Positions 44,197 through 54,609 of a stretch of DNA of 64,000 nt are shown here, piece by piece. Position 1 is the first letter of the stretch; each line of letters begins with the position of its first letter. The stretch comes from Vibrio methylphosphonaticus (GTDB lineage Bacteria > Pseudomonadota > Gammaproteobacteria > Enterobacterales > Vibrionaceae): positions 62,001 to 126,000 of the forward strand of contig NZ_JAMKMS010000003.1 in NCBI RefSeq assembly GCF_023634655.1, read 5' to 3'. Position numbers and translations under genes: made by a program. The notes beneath the pieces were generated by a model that saw nothing but the letters and a program-made list of their open reading frames with translations, was not told the origin of the DNA and ran no database searches.

Positions 44197-45465
44197 TTAC
44201 TTGATAGGGTCAAGCCCAATTTGAGCGGCGTCATGGCTGGTAAAAGCTTGATATGGCCGTAATCCAAAGTGAGGCATCATAGAATAAATATGATCAAACA
44301 GGTCTGCTTGAACACCTTCATAGATAGCCCAGTCGGTATTATTGCAAAACGCATACACTTGAAGTGGTATTCCTTGTGGAGTAGGTTGCAACTGACGAAC
44401 CATAATCAACATATACTGATGAATGTCTTTATTTGACCGTAAATAAGCATTAATGTACGCACGAAATAAACCTAGATTGGTCATTTTACGTATATTTCCT
44501 ATTCCCTTGGCGTCCCCTAGCCCCTCATTGTAGTCTTTAATATCGCGCGATTTTTCATAAATATATTGACGTAAAATACGAATTTCTTTCAACGCTTCAA
44601 TTTCACTGTCAGACATAAATCGAATCGAAGTGACATCAATATTCAAAGAACGCTCAATACGTCGCCCACCCGTATCCGACATTCCTTGCCAGTTGATAAA
44701 TGCATTTTGCACCAACGCATATGCTGGGAGCATCGTGACTGTATTATCAAAATTGCGCACCTTAACCGTGGTCAACGAAATCTCTTCCACCGTTCCATTC
44801 GCGCCATAGGCGTTCATTTGTATCCAGTCATTCAAGCCAATCATGCGATTTGCTGACAGCTGGATACCAGCAACAAACCCTAAAATTGTATCTTTGAACA
44901 CCAGCATGACAAAACCCGTTGCGACACCTAATCCAGATAAGAATATCACTGGAGACTCGTTGGCGAGCATTGACATAGAAACCACGATGCCAACAAAGAA
45001 CGTAAAGAGCTTAATCAGTTGGACAAAGCTCTTGATTGGCATGCGACGAGTGAGGCCTTTAAACGTTGCAATGTCATTAAGGACGTCTAGAATCGAAAAA
45101 ACAATCCACACAATCATGAACAAAACCAAAATACCCAGTACGCGATCAAGCACGCTCGCAAGCACGTCGTAGTGACCAACTGCAATAGGTAACAACACAT
45201 CCAATACCATGACTGGTATCAATAGTGTGACCTTTTCCAGTAAATCGTATTTCGTTAAGCTATCGCTCAGAGGTCTATTCGTTTTTTGCAGTACATTTTT
45301 TACCGAACGGACAATTAAATGGTGTATGACGAAATAAAAAATGCCAGACACCGCTATGCTTGCCAATATAAACACAGAGGTCAGTTCAATGCCGTATGGG
45401 TCACTATGTATGCCAACCGCCGTTAACTTTTGGGAAATATAGCTCCGAATATGATTATCTAACAC
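44197..45465 (-). CDS. MscS-family mechanosensitive channel (YbdG-like)
   Basis: 422 residues from GTG 45465 (AGGGG 7 bases upstream; a TTG 3 bases earlier is the alternative). N-terminal membrane helices lie at about 25-45, 75-95, 105-130 and 150-170. The MscS pore-lining helix and beta domain follow (GLGVATGFVMLVFKDTILGFVAGIQLSANRMIGLNDWIQM). The long C-terminal domain with the insertion around 290-340 (SRDIKDYNEGLGDAKGIGNIRK) and QPTPQGIPLQVYAF is typical of YbdG/MscM-type members, which protect against mild hypo-osmotic shock. Confidence 0.9.
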   Translation of the reverse strand: MLDNHIRSYISQKLTAVGIHSDPYGIELTSVFILASIAVSGIFYFVIHHLIVRSVKNVLQKTNRPLSDSLTKYDLLEKVTLLIPVMVLDVLLPIAVGHYDVLASVLDRVLGILVLFMIVWIVFSILDVLNDIATFKGLTRRMPIKSFVQLIKLFTFFVGIVVSMSMLANESPVIFLSGLGVATGFVMLVFKDTILGFVAGIQLSANRMIGLNDWIQMNAYGANGTVEEISLTTVKVRNFDNTVTMLPAYALVQNAFINWQGMSDTGGRRIERSLNIDVTSIRFMSDSEIEALKEIRILRQYIYEKSRDIKDYNEGLGDAKGIGNIRKMTNLGLFRAYINAYLRSNKDIHQYMLIMVRQLQPTPQGIPLQVYAFCNNTDWAIYEGVQADLFDHIYSMMPHFGLRPYQAFTSHDAAQIGLDPIK

Positions 45466-45603
45466 CAACCTACCCCTCGTAATGCGTGAAGCACTCTACA
45501 TGTAACTCTAACAAACTGGGCTATCATAGCCGATATTGGTGGCTTTACCTGATGGCATTTGGCATTGAAATCTAAGCCAATCTCAACACCAAACTGTCAC
45601 TGA

Positions 45604-47997
45604 TTACTGACGCTGCGACTTCGCCTTCAACTGTTCAACAACACCAGAAGGAACCACTGAACTTAGTGCACTAAAGCATTGCTCGGTCGCTTTCGCAATA
45701 TCGCCTTGCTGGACATTCCTCGCTAATACTTCACACTGGGCGTACAAATGTTGAGGGTTACCACTCAATCTGTACGCTTTATTCATAGCCTGTCCCGCAG
45801 CGAGCACATCCACCGGTTCAAGAGACAGTCCGTAGACATACCAATATTGTGAATCACTACTGGCTTGTTCGGCAGCTTGTCGTAGATATCTTCTTGCTTC
45901 AACATAATCTTTTTTCCTCAACAGAGCCAAACCCATACTGTATGGCAGCACACTCGATTGAGGTTGTGCGTCTATCCCCTGCTTTAACGTCGTTAACGCT
46001 TGTCGCTCATCGCCTTGCGCCCGGTACAAGTCCGCCAAATTGATATAGCTATTTTCAAAGTACGGCTCTATCTCAATCGCGCCTAAATAGTAGTTGATCG
46101 CCTTTTGTGTCTGTCCTATATCTCGATATACATTACCGAGATTAGTGCGACCAAACCCCCTGTCGGAATTGAACTCTTGAATCGCAATATAGTCATCCAA
46201 TGGGGTTTTCAGAGTCTGTTTTTGTGCAGGATTGAGTTCACGCCAATAACGCACAAGTGCACCAGCAGCTTCAGCTCGTACCGATAGTACGGGGTCCCCT
46301 AATAGAAGACTAAGGATTCTCCATCGGTCGATGCCATTGTATCCCGACGAGCCAGCAATCGTGCCAAGACGGATCATTTCATTATCATGTTTAACGGCGC
46401 GACCCAATGCGACCAGCGTATTCTTATTATTATTACCACTCATTCGTTCTAAAGAAGAAGCACGAATGATAGAACTTATTGAGGCGTCTTGCGCCACGTA
46501 AGCTAGGGCATCAGGTGCCGCTTGATGGCCAATACTGTCCGCATAGAAAGCGACGGAAAAATGCTGTTGATTTCGGTGAGCCGAGTTAGGGAACCAACGG
46601 CCTATTTGCTCATCCGCCCATTGATCCGTTTTATCATCATGACATTGCGTACAAACGTTAGGCGTCTGGGTGTGCTGACTTAAGTCCGCTCTAGGGACAT
46701 GCCAACTATGGTCGCGACGAGGGTCAACCTGCATGTACGTCGTTTCTGGCATATGGCACGTCGTGCATTTTGACGCCTCGCTATTTGGCAAATGAAACGT
46801 GTGTTTTTCAGCGCTATATTCAGCCGCGCTGTGGCATTGACTGCAAACCGCCTCCTCTGGTATTACTAATTTTGCACTGTGTGGATCGTGGCAATTGGTG
46901 CAAGTGACGCCTTTTTCCGCCATCGCCGACTGTAAGAAAGATCCATAAACATAGTCTTCATCATAGATCTGTCCATCGGAGTGATAGAGCTCTGGCGAAA
47001 TTAAATTAAGACGATAGCGATCAAAAAACGAGCCGTTAATATGGTCACCCGTCTCATTCAATTGTGTTCGTCGGCTGTGGCACTGTGCACACGTTTGTAG
47101 TTGATTGGTTGCCTTGATTGTCTTAGGTTGTAACGTCTTACTACCCTGCTGGTAAACCCACTCTTTCACCGACTTGGAAAGATCGCGATCAAAGCCAAAG
47201 TGACTCGGTATGGCTATGTTTGGTTTTTTCTCAGCAGTCTGAGCAAGTTTAATATGTTCGCTCGCCGCACCATGACAGGCTTCACACCCAACGTTAATTT
47301 CCGACCAACTCGTGCTATAAGTATTCGTTGCTGGTTCATAGTTCTTTTTTAGATTGGTAGAGTGACAATCTGCACACATGAAGTTCCAATTTTGCCCGGT
47401 GTTTGTCCAATAAAACTCGTCTGTTGGAGTCGTGTCGGGGTATAAGTGAAACCAACGCTGGCCTCCTTGTGCTTTTTCTCTTGAATCCCACGCAAATGGA
47501 ATGAGCTGTACTCGCCCATCATCAAACTCAACCATATATTGCTGAAGGGGCTCGAACGCAAACGTATAGTTAATCTGATAATCATGAAACTGACCGTCGG
47601 GACCTTCTATATTGACCCAAAATTCTTTGTCTTTACGAAAAAAACGATTACGTTTTCCTTGGTGATCGACAACCGCATTGTTGAAATTTCCAAGTACACT
47701 TTCGTCATTTGCATGTTTCATTGCCATATCATGATGAGAGCCCTGCCACGCCTGCCACGCTTGCTGATGGCAGTCGATACAAGCTTCACTTCCTACATAC
47801 TCTGCTTGATTCTCAACCATCGCAGGTGACTGAGCGAATGCAGGCGGCGATAACGCTATCCCCGTAGCAAGCAGTATCCCCATAGCAAACAGTATCCCCG
47901 CAGAAAATAGTCCCCCCATCGCAGACAGTACCACCCCAAACTGAACTGCACAGACTACAAAAATGCCCGTTAACATTTTCCAACAACACTGCTTCAT
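45604..47997 (-). CDS. Eight-haem periplasmic cytochrome c with C-terminal TPR repeats
   Basis: 797 residues. A long signal peptide or anchor (about 1-55) is followed by eight CxxCH haem-binding motifs: CIDCH, CADCH, CEACH, CAQCH, CTNCH, CSQCH, CTTCH and CTQCH; the first is Cys73-Cys76-His77. Residues about 490-590 look like HEAT-type helices. From about 600 to 780 there are TPR units (for example QKAINYYLGAIEIEPYFENSYINLADLYRAQGDERQAL). Multihaem proteins of this layout are thought to act in periplasmic electron transfer; the partner and substrate here are unknown. It is a stand-alone gene, with no quinol dehydrogenase or maturation gene nearby. The N-terminal hydrophobic core is built of 6-residue repeats. 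Confidence 0.88.
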   Translation of the reverse strand: MKQCCWKMLTGIFVVCAVQFGVVLSAMGGLFSAGILFAMGILLATGIALSPPAFAQSPAMVENQAEYVGSEACIDCHQQAWQAWQGSHHDMAMKHANDESVLGNFNNAVVDHQGKRNRFFRKDKEFWVNIEGPDGQFHDYQINYTFAFEPLQQYMVEFDDGRVQLIPFAWDSREKAQGGQRWFHLYPDTTPTDEFYWTNTGQNWNFMCADCHSTNLKKNYEPATNTYSTSWSEINVGCEACHGAASEHIKLAQTAEKKPNIAIPSHFGFDRDLSKSVKEWVYQQGSKTLQPKTIKATNQLQTCAQCHSRRTQLNETGDHINGSFFDRYRLNLISPELYHSDGQIYDEDYVYGSFLQSAMAEKGVTCTNCHDPHSAKLVIPEEAVCSQCHSAAEYSAEKHTFHLPNSEASKCTTCHMPETTYMQVDPRRDHSWHVPRADLSQHTQTPNVCTQCHDDKTDQWADEQIGRWFPNSAHRNQQHFSVAFYADSIGHQAAPDALAYVAQDASISSIIRASSLERMSGNNNKNTLVALGRAVKHDNEMIRLGTIAGSSGYNGIDRWRILSLLLGDPVLSVRAEAAGALVRYWRELNPAQKQTLKTPLDDYIAIQEFNSDRGFGRTNLGNVYRDIGQTQKAINYYLGAIEIEPYFENSYINLADLYRAQGDERQALTTLKQGIDAQPQSSVLPYSMGLALLRKKDYVEARRYLRQAAEQASSDSQYWYVYGLSLEPVDVLAAGQAMNKAYRLSGNPQHLYAQCEVLARNVQQGDIAKATEQCFSALSSVVPSGVVEQLKAKSQRQ
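47855..47926. repeat. Four 18-base tandem repeats coding the signal-peptide core
   Basis: Units start at 47855, 47873, 47891 and 47909, with a decayed fifth after 47926; the shared core is AGTATCCCC(A/G)(T/C)AGCAAAC. On the minus strand they encode the six-residue phrases LSAMGG, LFSAGI, LFAMGI and LLATGI in the hydrophobic segment of the cytochrome's signal sequence. Confidence 0.9.
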
Positions 47998-48154
47998 AAC
48001 TATCCTTGTATCAGTAGCGTTCCTTGTTGTTTATCACAACACCTTTATTACTGTTGTCGTAATTCTTTCGCTCTCATGGTGAAAGATAGGACACTTTCTC
48101 TTTATTAGACAAGCGATTAACACTATTTTCAGAGAAATTGATTACAGGATCAAA

Positions 48155-48176
48155 AAAGAGCTCTTTCGAGCTCTTT
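48155..48176 (-). terminator. Terminator of the sulfatase gene
   Basis: AAAGAGCTC-TTTC-GAGCTCTTT is a perfect 9-base stem with a 4-base loop. The minus strand continues TTTTTTG. It lies 27 bases after the sulfatase stop. Confidence 0.88.
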
Positions 48177-48202
48177 CTATCTACTTAGTACTAACCACAC
48201 CT

Positions 48203-49747
48203 CTATTTGTTAGGCGATTCCTGCAATTTATCCATTACCTGATCCAAACTAAAGCTTGCCGCTTTTTGTCGTGGAGGGAATTCCTTAAAGGTTTGCAAGA
48301 ACTCTCCAACATACGCCTGAGCTGGGACAAACATATAAGCATGGTCAAGTAACCAATCATAATAGGTGTTTGAGGTTATATCCGCCGTCTCATATGGGTC
48401 CATGCGTAAATTGAACAACTTAGGTAAACGCAGTGTCACAAAAGGTTCTGCCCATATTTTCATTGTGCCCGTCGCTCGCTGCTCCATGAACACGGCTTTC
48501 CAGTTGTTATAACGAAGCGCCGCAAGATCGCCATCATCAGTGAAATAGAAGATTTCAGAACGACGCCCTTTCTCTTCTTCTCCCGTTAAATAAGGCAAGA
48601 AGTTATAACCATCCAAATGAACTTTGAAGGTTTTATTCCCCGCTTGGTGCCCTTTTAACAGTTTTTCCTTAATTTGGTCGTCACCTGCTGCTGCAAGGAA
48701 AGTCGGCATCCAATCCATATGGTGCATGATTTCATTGGAAACGGTGCCCGCTTCAATTTTACCTGGCCAACGAACCATTGCAGGAACACGATACGCTCCT
48801 TCCCAGTTGGTATTTTTTTCACCTCGAAATGGCGTCGCGCCAGCATCTGGCCAAGAGTTCATATGAGGGCCGTTGTCCGTTGAATAAAAGACGATGGTGT
48901 TGTCTTTTATGCCTAGATCATCCACTTGCTTAAGCAACTCGCCAACCTGACTGTCGTGTTCGACCATGGCATCCGCATAATAGCTAATACCGGTTTTGCC
49001 TAGATTGTCTTCTTTGACGTGAGTTCTAAAATGCATTCGTGTCGCATTCCACCACACAAAGAATGGTTTATCCGCTTTTACCGCACGGTCCATAAAGTCC
49101 AGAGCAACCTCTAGTGTTTCTTCGTCGACCGTTTCCATTCGCTTGCGGGTTAAAGGTCCCGTATCTTCAATTTTTCCATCAGCAGATGATTTAATAACCC
49201 CACGAGGACCAAATTTCTTACGAAACTCGGGGTCTTTCGGATAATCAATATTTTCTGGTTCTTCTTCAGCATTCAAATGATAAAGGTTACCGAAAAATTC
49301 ATCAAAACCATGGGCAGTCGGCAAAAACTCATCTTTGTCTCCAAGATGGTTTTTCCCAAATTGCCCCGTCATGTATCCCATTGGTTTTAGAAGTTCGGCG
49401 ATAGTGGCATCTTCTGCCTGAAGACCAATGTCTGCGCCCGGCAGACCAACCTTACTCAACCCTGTTCTTAAAACACTTTGTCCAGTGATAAACGTTGAAC
49501 GACCGGCGGTACATGACTGCTCTGCATAGTAGTCGGTAAACATCATTCCTTCTTTGGCAATGCTATCAATGTTGGGCGTTTTATAACCCATCAAACCAAA
49601 TGTATAGGCACTGACGTTCGACTGCCCAATATCATCACCCCATATTACTAAAATATTTGGCTTGTCCGCGGCCACCGCACCGGTCGCACCCATCAGCGCA
49701 ACCGTGAGAACAGCCAAACGACGTTTTACGGCATACTTCTCTATCAT
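48203..49747 (-). CDS. Secreted sulfatase (arylsulfatase family)
   Basis: 514 residues with a signal peptide (about 1-27, GATGAVAAD). The mature protein opens NILVIWGDDIGQSNVSAY, giving the metal-binding Asp38-Asp39. The catalytic motif is Cys79-Thr-Ala-Gly-Arg83, the Cys-type sulfatase signature in which Cys is turned to formylglycine, so an FGE/anSME-type maturase is needed and is not in this window. Other conserved parts are GKNHLGD and TDNGPHMNSWPDAGATPFRGEK. It probably removes sulfate esters from environmental polysaccharide or aromatic compounds; the substrate cannot be read from sequence. Single gene, divergent from the RND operon. Confidence 0.92.
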   Translation of the reverse strand: MIEKYAVKRRLAVLTVALMGATGAVAADKPNILVIWGDDIGQSNVSAYTFGLMGYKTPNIDSIAKEGMMFTDYYAEQSCTAGRSTFITGQSVLRTGLSKVGLPGADIGLQAEDATIAELLKPMGYMTGQFGKNHLGDKDEFLPTAHGFDEFFGNLYHLNAEEEPENIDYPKDPEFRKKFGPRGVIKSSADGKIEDTGPLTRKRMETVDEETLEVALDFMDRAVKADKPFFVWWNATRMHFRTHVKEDNLGKTGISYYADAMVEHDSQVGELLKQVDDLGIKDNTIVFYSTDNGPHMNSWPDAGATPFRGEKNTNWEGAYRVPAMVRWPGKIEAGTVSNEIMHHMDWMPTFLAAAGDDQIKEKLLKGHQAGNKTFKVHLDGYNFLPYLTGEEEKGRRSEIFYFTDDGDLAALRYNNWKAVFMEQRATGTMKIWAEPFVTLRLPKLFNLRMDPYETADITSNTYYDWLLDHAYMFVPAQAYVGEFLQTFKEFPPRQKAASFSLDQVMDKLQESPNK

Positions 49748-49867
49748 AGAAACCTCTATCCGTTGTTGTTATGCATCCTGCACTACAACGTATAGTTCAT
49801 TTCTTATACAACTGCGAATTGTGCTGTGATATATGTGCACAAATAACCGCATAGCATAAGATATCAC

Positions 49868-49885
49868 AACTTAATTGCGTAAGTT
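49868..49885. promoter_or_regulatory. Inverted repeat between the sulfatase and RND operon
   Basis: AACTTA-ATTGCG-TAAGTT is a perfect 6-base dyad with a 6-base spacer in the 243-base divergent region. Its size suits a dimeric repressor such as the TetR family that often controls RND pumps, but no regulator gene is adjacent. Confidence 0.35.
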
Positions 49886-49990
49886 ATTAACAAATATAAG
49901 GTATTGCGCACAAAATGAGTTCGTTTTTTAATCATCCTAATATAGACTTAATTGATAACTAGCATACTAATTATGAACAAAGGATTGTTT

Positions 49991-51151
49991 ATGTCTTACC
50001 TTCCAAGCGCCAAGCGTTTCATTACTAGAATCTCCACCCTTTTAATACCCATTGTTATTCTTGTTGGCTGTGACACCGCCCCTCCTGTCGTAGAAGCAGT
50101 TAAACCGAGCGTAAAAGTACTTGAGGTCATCGTGAAAGAAGTTACGCCAACCGAAGAGTTTGTTGGCCGCACAGAAGCCACGCAAGATATCCAAATTAAA
50201 GCGAAAATTCGTGGCAATTTGCTTAAAACCAACTTTGAAGAAGGCAGCAACGTTGAAAAAGACCAACTGCTATTTGAAATTGACCCTGAGCAATATCAAG
50301 CAGCACTCAAAGCGGCTAAAGCCTTAGTTGCGCAATCTCGCGCCGCTTATGACACAGCGGTTAGAAATTTCAAACGTGGTGAAGGGTTAATAAAAGATAA
50401 GTACATTAGCCAATCCGATTACGACAACCTTTTATCTAAGAAGCTACAAACTGCCGCAGCCTTGCAAAGCGCTAACGCTGAATTAGACAATGCAAAATTA
50501 GAACTTGGCTACACCAAAATTTACGCGCCGTTTAGTGGGCGAATTGGTCGTGCCGAAGTGTTTCTCGGTGACTTAATCATTCCCGATCAGACAGAGTTAG
50601 TAAACCTAGTTCAAATGGAGCCGATTTGGGTCAACTTTCAGCTTCCTGAAAAAGTGCTAATTAACGCGCAGCGCGCGCACAAGTCATCCGAATCAGATTA
50701 TAAAATCGAAGATCTCCCCATTAAACTGCGCTTTCCAGATGGCACCATGTTTGAAGAAGTCGGCATGATTGATTTTATTGACAACCGAGTTGATGCGAGT
50801 ACGGGCACATTGGCTGTGCGCGCTGAGCTTGCCAACAAAGAACATATCATTGTTCCCGGGCTTTATGTGACGGCGATTATCGAAGCCCCTGCTGTTGAAG
50901 AAGTTATGTTAGTACCCCAAAAAGCAGTACAAGAAGATCAGCAAGGCCGCTATATCCTGACTGTTGATAAAGACAGTCTTGTGAAGCGTAAAAATGTTGA
51001 ATTAGGAAAACGCTATGGTGTTGATTGGGAAGTTGAAAAAGGCCTAGAAAAAGGTGAGCTAATCATTACTGAAGGCTTGCAAAAAGCCAGAATAGGCGCC
51101 GAAGTCGAGCACGAAATGGACACCGTGCAACCGTTCTCTGAAGATAAGTAG
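49991..51151 (+). CDS. RND efflux periplasmic adaptor (membrane fusion lipoprotein)
   Basis: 386 residues from ATG 49991 (AAAGGA 6 bases upstream); upstream in-frame starts at 49952 and 49973 are less well placed. A lipoprotein signal ends in ILVGC (Cys near 29). The adaptor then shows the usual hairpin arrangement: a barrel-sandwich segment (TEATQDIQIKAKIRGNLLKTNFEEGSNVEKDQLLFEIDP), a coiled-coil hairpin (about 95-170), the second lipoyl half (LGYTKIYAPFSGRIGRAEVFLGDLI) and a beta-barrel. It links the inner-membrane pump to an outer-membrane channel, which is not in the operon. The pump gene follows by 12 bases. Confidence 0.93.
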   Translation: MSYLPSAKRFITRISTLLIPIVILVGCDTAPPVVEAVKPSVKVLEVIVKEVTPTEEFVGRTEATQDIQIKAKIRGNLLKTNFEEGSNVEKDQLLFEIDPEQYQAALKAAKALVAQSRAAYDTAVRNFKRGEGLIKDKYISQSDYDNLLSKKLQTAAALQSANAELDNAKLELGYTKIYAPFSGRIGRAEVFLGDLIIPDQTELVNLVQMEPIWVNFQLPEKVLINAQRAHKSSESDYKIEDLPIKLRFPDGTMFEEVGMIDFIDNRVDASTGTLAVRAELANKEHIIVPGLYVTAIIEAPAVEEVMLVPQKAVQEDQQGRYILTVDKDSLVKRKNVELGKRYGVDWEVEKGLEKGELIITEGLQKARIGAEVEHEMDTVQPFSEDK

Positions 51152-51163
51152 GAAGGAATCACT

Positions 51164-54100
51164 ATGATCAGTAAATTCTTCATACATCGACCCAAGTTTG
51201 CGTTTGTAATATCAATCGTTTTAACCCTGTCTGGATTACTATCAATTCCAGTGTTGCCAGTTGCAGAGTTCCCCAATATTTCTCCTCCTATGGTATCGGT
51301 AACCACCTCTTACCCTGGTGCGAGCGCAGAAGTTGTCGCCGATACGGTAGCAAAGGTCATTGAGGCAGAAGTAAACGGCGTGGAAAACATGATTTACATG
51401 GAATCCAAAGGCGCCAACGATGGCAGCTACAACTTAAGCGTGACCTTTGAAGTCGGCAGTAATGTCGATATGGCTCAGGTCAACGTGCAAAACCGTGTAC
51501 AACAAGCCATGCCGCGACTGCCGTCCGAGGTACAACGAAACGGTGTCAAAGTAGAGAAACAAGATCCTAACATCCTCATGATGCTCAACCTTGTCTCTCC
51601 TAACGAATCACTCGACAACCTATTTCTCAATAACTACATGGGCATCAATATTAAGGACAACCTTGCTCGTGTTAATGGCGTTTCGAAAGTCAGTATTATC
51701 GGTGGTATGGATTATTCGATGCGTATTTGGCTCAATCCCACTCGCATGGCAAGTTTAAATATCACGGTAGAAGAAGCGATTGCGGCTATTCAAGAGCAGA
51801 ATATACAAGTTGCAGCCGGGCGAGTAGGTGCCGCACCTGTACCAAGGGATCAGCAGTTCCAATATACCCTATCGACCAAAGGGCGCTTGAGTCACCCGGA
51901 AGAGTTTGAAGAAATCATCATTCGTTCCAATTCAGATGGCAGCGCCGTCTACCTAAAAGACGTATCGAGAATTGAACTTGGTGCCGCCAGCTACGACGCA
52001 GAAGCTATGCTCGATAACAAAGCATCAGCACTTCTGTTCATCTACCAGGCCAGTGGCGCTAATGCGTTAGAGGTTGCCAAAGGCGTTCATGAAGAATTGT
52101 CGCGACTGCAAGAACAGTTTCCAGAAGATATGGATTACAAGGTTCTCTATGACACAACGCAGTTCGTTGAAACCTCTATTGATGAGATGATCGAGACCCT
52201 GCTCATCGCGGTATCGTTAGTCATATTTGTTGTCTATATATTCTTGCAAGATATTCGGCAAACCTTGGTTCCCGCAATAGCGATACCCGTATCGCTCATC
52301 GGGACCTTCGCCTTTCTACTGGCGACGGGCATGAGTATCAATACGGTGTCACTGTTCGCGCTTATTCTCGCCATTGGTATCGTGGTAGATGATGCCATTG
52401 TCGTGGTCGAAAACACCACTCGTCTCATGCAAGATGAAGGCTTAAACGCTGTCGATGCCACAACAAAATCTATGCAAGAAGTTACTGGACCCGTTGTTGC
52501 CACAACACTTGTTTTGCTTGCGGTGTTCGCTCCAACGGCCGTCATGCCGGGCATTACCGGACAAATGTATGCACAGTTTTCCATTACTATTTGTATTGCG
52601 GTATTAATTTCCTCGGTAAACGCTCTTACGCTCAGTCCCGCATTGTGTGCGTCTTTATTACGCCCACCGAAAACGCATGAAACAGGGTTCCACGCTAAGT
52701 TTAACAAGGTGTTTGATAAGGCGACCAATAAGTACACGGGTTTTGTATCCGGCATGGTTCGCAAGCTGATGTTAGTGGGGGTTGTCTACGCCCTACTGAT
52801 TGGAGCAACAGGGCTACTTGCCACCTCGCTACCATCGGGCTTTGTCCCCACTGAAGACAAAAAAGCATTTTTCGTTGACGTACAACTACCAAATGGGGCG
52901 TCCATTAACCGAACCAAAGAAGTGATGACGAAAATGGTGGATGATCTTAACCAGATCGAAGGGGTAACTAACGTTATTTCTGCAAGTGGTTATTCCATCA
53001 TCTCAGGTGCAGTCTCTTCGAATGCTGGCTTGATGGTGGTGATTCTCTCGCACTGGGATGAACGACAAGACCCATCTCTTGTGGAATCACAGATCGTTCA
53101 GCGGGCTAATGGCGTACTTGCTCGTTATAGTGAAGCACAAGCGGTAGGCTTCTCACTGCCAGCTCTACCTGGTGTTGGCACGGTGTCGGGCGTTGAATTT
53201 TATATTCAAGATACATTGGGTCGTTCGCCTGCAAGCTTAGCAAGCGTCATGCGAGCAACATCCATTGAGGCCACAACGGAGCCAGAACTCACCGCGGCGT
53301 TTAGTACTTATCAAGCGGATGTACCACAACTATTTGTCGACGTAGATAGACAAAAAGCCAAAGTTCAAGGTGTTCAACTAAGCAGTATCTTCACCACATT
53401 ACAAACCATGCTTGGCTCTATGTATGTTAATGACTTTAACCGCTTTGGTAAGGTGTTTAGAGTCAACATGCAAGCTGAAACGGAATTTAGGGATTCTGAA
53501 CTCGATATCGCTCAGTTCTATATTCGAAATAAAGATGGAGATATGGTGCCACTTAATACTCTGGTCACGGTTGAACCCAAACTTGGACCCGAGTATATCA
53601 ACCAATTTAACCTTTATGGCGCAGTAAAAGTGAATGCCTTTCCTGCTCCCGGCTACAGTTCAGGAGAAGCGATTGAAGCGGTCAAGCGAATAGCTGATAC
53701 CACTTTTCCTAACGGCTATACCTATGAATGGTCAGGGCAAACTTACCAAGAACTCAAGGCGGGTAACCTAGCCCCGTTTATCTTTAGTTTGGCGCTGATA
53801 TTCACCTATCTGTTCTTAGTGGCGCAATATGAAAGCTGGACAGTTCCGATTTCCGTCATGTTGGCTGTTCCGGTTGCCATATTAGGTGCCTTTGTTTACA
53901 TCTGGATTATGGGTTCAGATATTAACCTTTATACTCAAATTGGGCTGGTACTGCTGATTGGTCTTGCCTGTAAAAACGCAATTTTGATTGTGGAATTCGC
54001 CAAGCAATTACGAGAAGGCGGTATGAGTATTACCGACGCCGCAGTGAAAGCCGCTCGATTGCGTTTTAGAGCGGTACTCATGACAGCGTTCTCGTTCATT

Positions 54101-54289
54101 CTTGGGGTTATCCCACTTGTGATTGCCACAGGTGCTGGCGCGGCGAGTCGTGTTTCCCTGGGTTACGCGGTAATGGGGGGCATGATTGCTGCCACTATCG
54201 TCGGTACATGTTTAGTCCCCGTCTTTTACGTCATGCTTCAGTCAATGCGCGAAAAAGTTAAAGGTACCAAACCAGACGCACAGGCGTAA
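51164..54289 (+). CDS. RND family multidrug/hydrophobe efflux pump (AcrB type)
   Basis: 1041 residues with 12 predicted membrane helices and two large periplasmic loops, full length for the HAE-1 branch. The proton-relay acidic pair is in [18 protein letters not shown] (TM4, near 405) and the TM10 lysine in [17 protein letters not shown] (near 940). It uses the proton gradient to pump amphiphilic compounds through the adaptor to an outer-membrane channel, probably a shared TolC. The ribosome site AAGGAA lies close before the ATG. Substrates are unknown. A strong terminator follows. Confidence 0.95.
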   Translation: MISKFFIHRPKFAFVISIVLTLSGLLSIPVLPVAEFPNISPPMVSVTTSYPGASAEVVADTVAKVIEAEVNGVENMIYMESKGANDGSYNLSVTFEVGSNVDMAQVNVQNRVQQAMPRLPSEVQRNGVKVEKQDPNILMMLNLVSPNESLDNLFLNNYMGINIKDNLARVNGVSKVSIIGGMDYSMRIWLNPTRMASLNITVEEAIAAIQEQNIQVAAGRVGAAPVPRDQQFQYTLSTKGRLSHPEEFEEIIIRSNSDGSAVYLKDVSRIELGAASYDAEAMLDNKASALLFIYQASGANALEVAKGVHEELSRLQEQFPEDMDYKVLYDTTQFVETSIDEMIETLLIAVSLVIFVVYIFLQDIRQTLVPAIAIPVSLIGTFAFLLATGMSINTVSLFALILAIGIVVDDAIVVVENTTRLMQDEGLNAVDATTKSMQEVTGPVVATTLVLLAVFAPTAVMPGITGQMYAQFSITICIAVLISSVNALTLSPALCASLLRPPKTHETGFHAKFNKVFDKATNKYTGFVSGMVRKLMLVGVVYALLIGATGLLATSLPSGFVPTEDKKAFFVDVQLPNGASINRTKEVMTKMVDDLNQIEGVTNVISASGYSIISGAVSSNAGLMVVILSHWDERQDPSLVESQIVQRANGVLARYSEAQAVGFSLPALPGVGTVSGVEFYIQDTLGRSPASLASVMRATSIEATTEPELTAAFSTYQADVPQLFVDVDRQKAKVQGVQLSSIFTTLQTMLGSMYVNDFNRFGKVFRVNMQAETEFRDSELDIAQFYIRNKDGDMVPLNTLVTVEPKLGPEYINQFNLYGAVKVNAFPAPGYSSGEAIEAVKRIADTTFPNGYTYEWSGQTYQELKAGNLAPFIFSLALIFTYLFLVAQYESWTVPISVMLAVPVAILGAFVYIWIMGSDINLYTQIGLVLLIGLACKNAILIVEFAKQLREGGMSITDAAVKAARLRFRAVLMTAFSFILGVIPLVIATGAGAASRVSLGYAVMGGMIAATIVGTCLVPVFYVMLQSMREKVKGTKPDAQA

Positions 54290-54340
54290 TAAATGACGCC
54301 TTGCTCGCTATAATCCTATTTAGGACGGTACCAAGCCATA

Positions 54341-54371
54341 AAATAAAGCCTGATTTAATCAGGCTTTATTT
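54341..54371 (+). terminator. Terminator of the RND operon
   Basis: A 14-base perfect stem (AAATAAAGCCTGAT / ATCAGGCTTTATTT) with a 3-base loop runs into TTT, about 50 bases after the pump stop. Confidence 0.92.
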
Positions 54372-54428
54372 TTTATGACCGAACGGTGCGTTGACTTAAA
54401 TCCTTTAAGCCAGCAACAATAATGATCA

Positions 54429-54490
54429 CCACCTGTCAGTTAGTTATCGCCACATGTCACTTAGTTATCGCCACATCTCACTTAGCAATG
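54429..54490. repeat. Three 21-base tandem repeats
   Basis: Units at 54429-54449, 54450-54470 and 54471-54490 share CCACaTgTCAcTTAGTTATCG, with a few substitutions; the last is one base shorter. They lie in the 320-base gap between the RND terminator and the convergent hydrolase gene. Apart from the terminator and these repeats nothing else was seen in that gap. Confidence 0.85.
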
Positions 54491-54609
54491 TCATCCATTA
54501 ACATTCTCTTCACTCATTTACGATTCTCGTAAGAAAGCACAAATACCTCTCGAGTCTGCTCGACACGCATCAATTGTCTGAAAGGTATTTACGGTAGTAC
54601 GACAGCCGG

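Noticed and set aside
52234..52764. 176-codon minus-strand frame
   Set aside because: Antisense to the RND pump gene, whose family motifs span the region.
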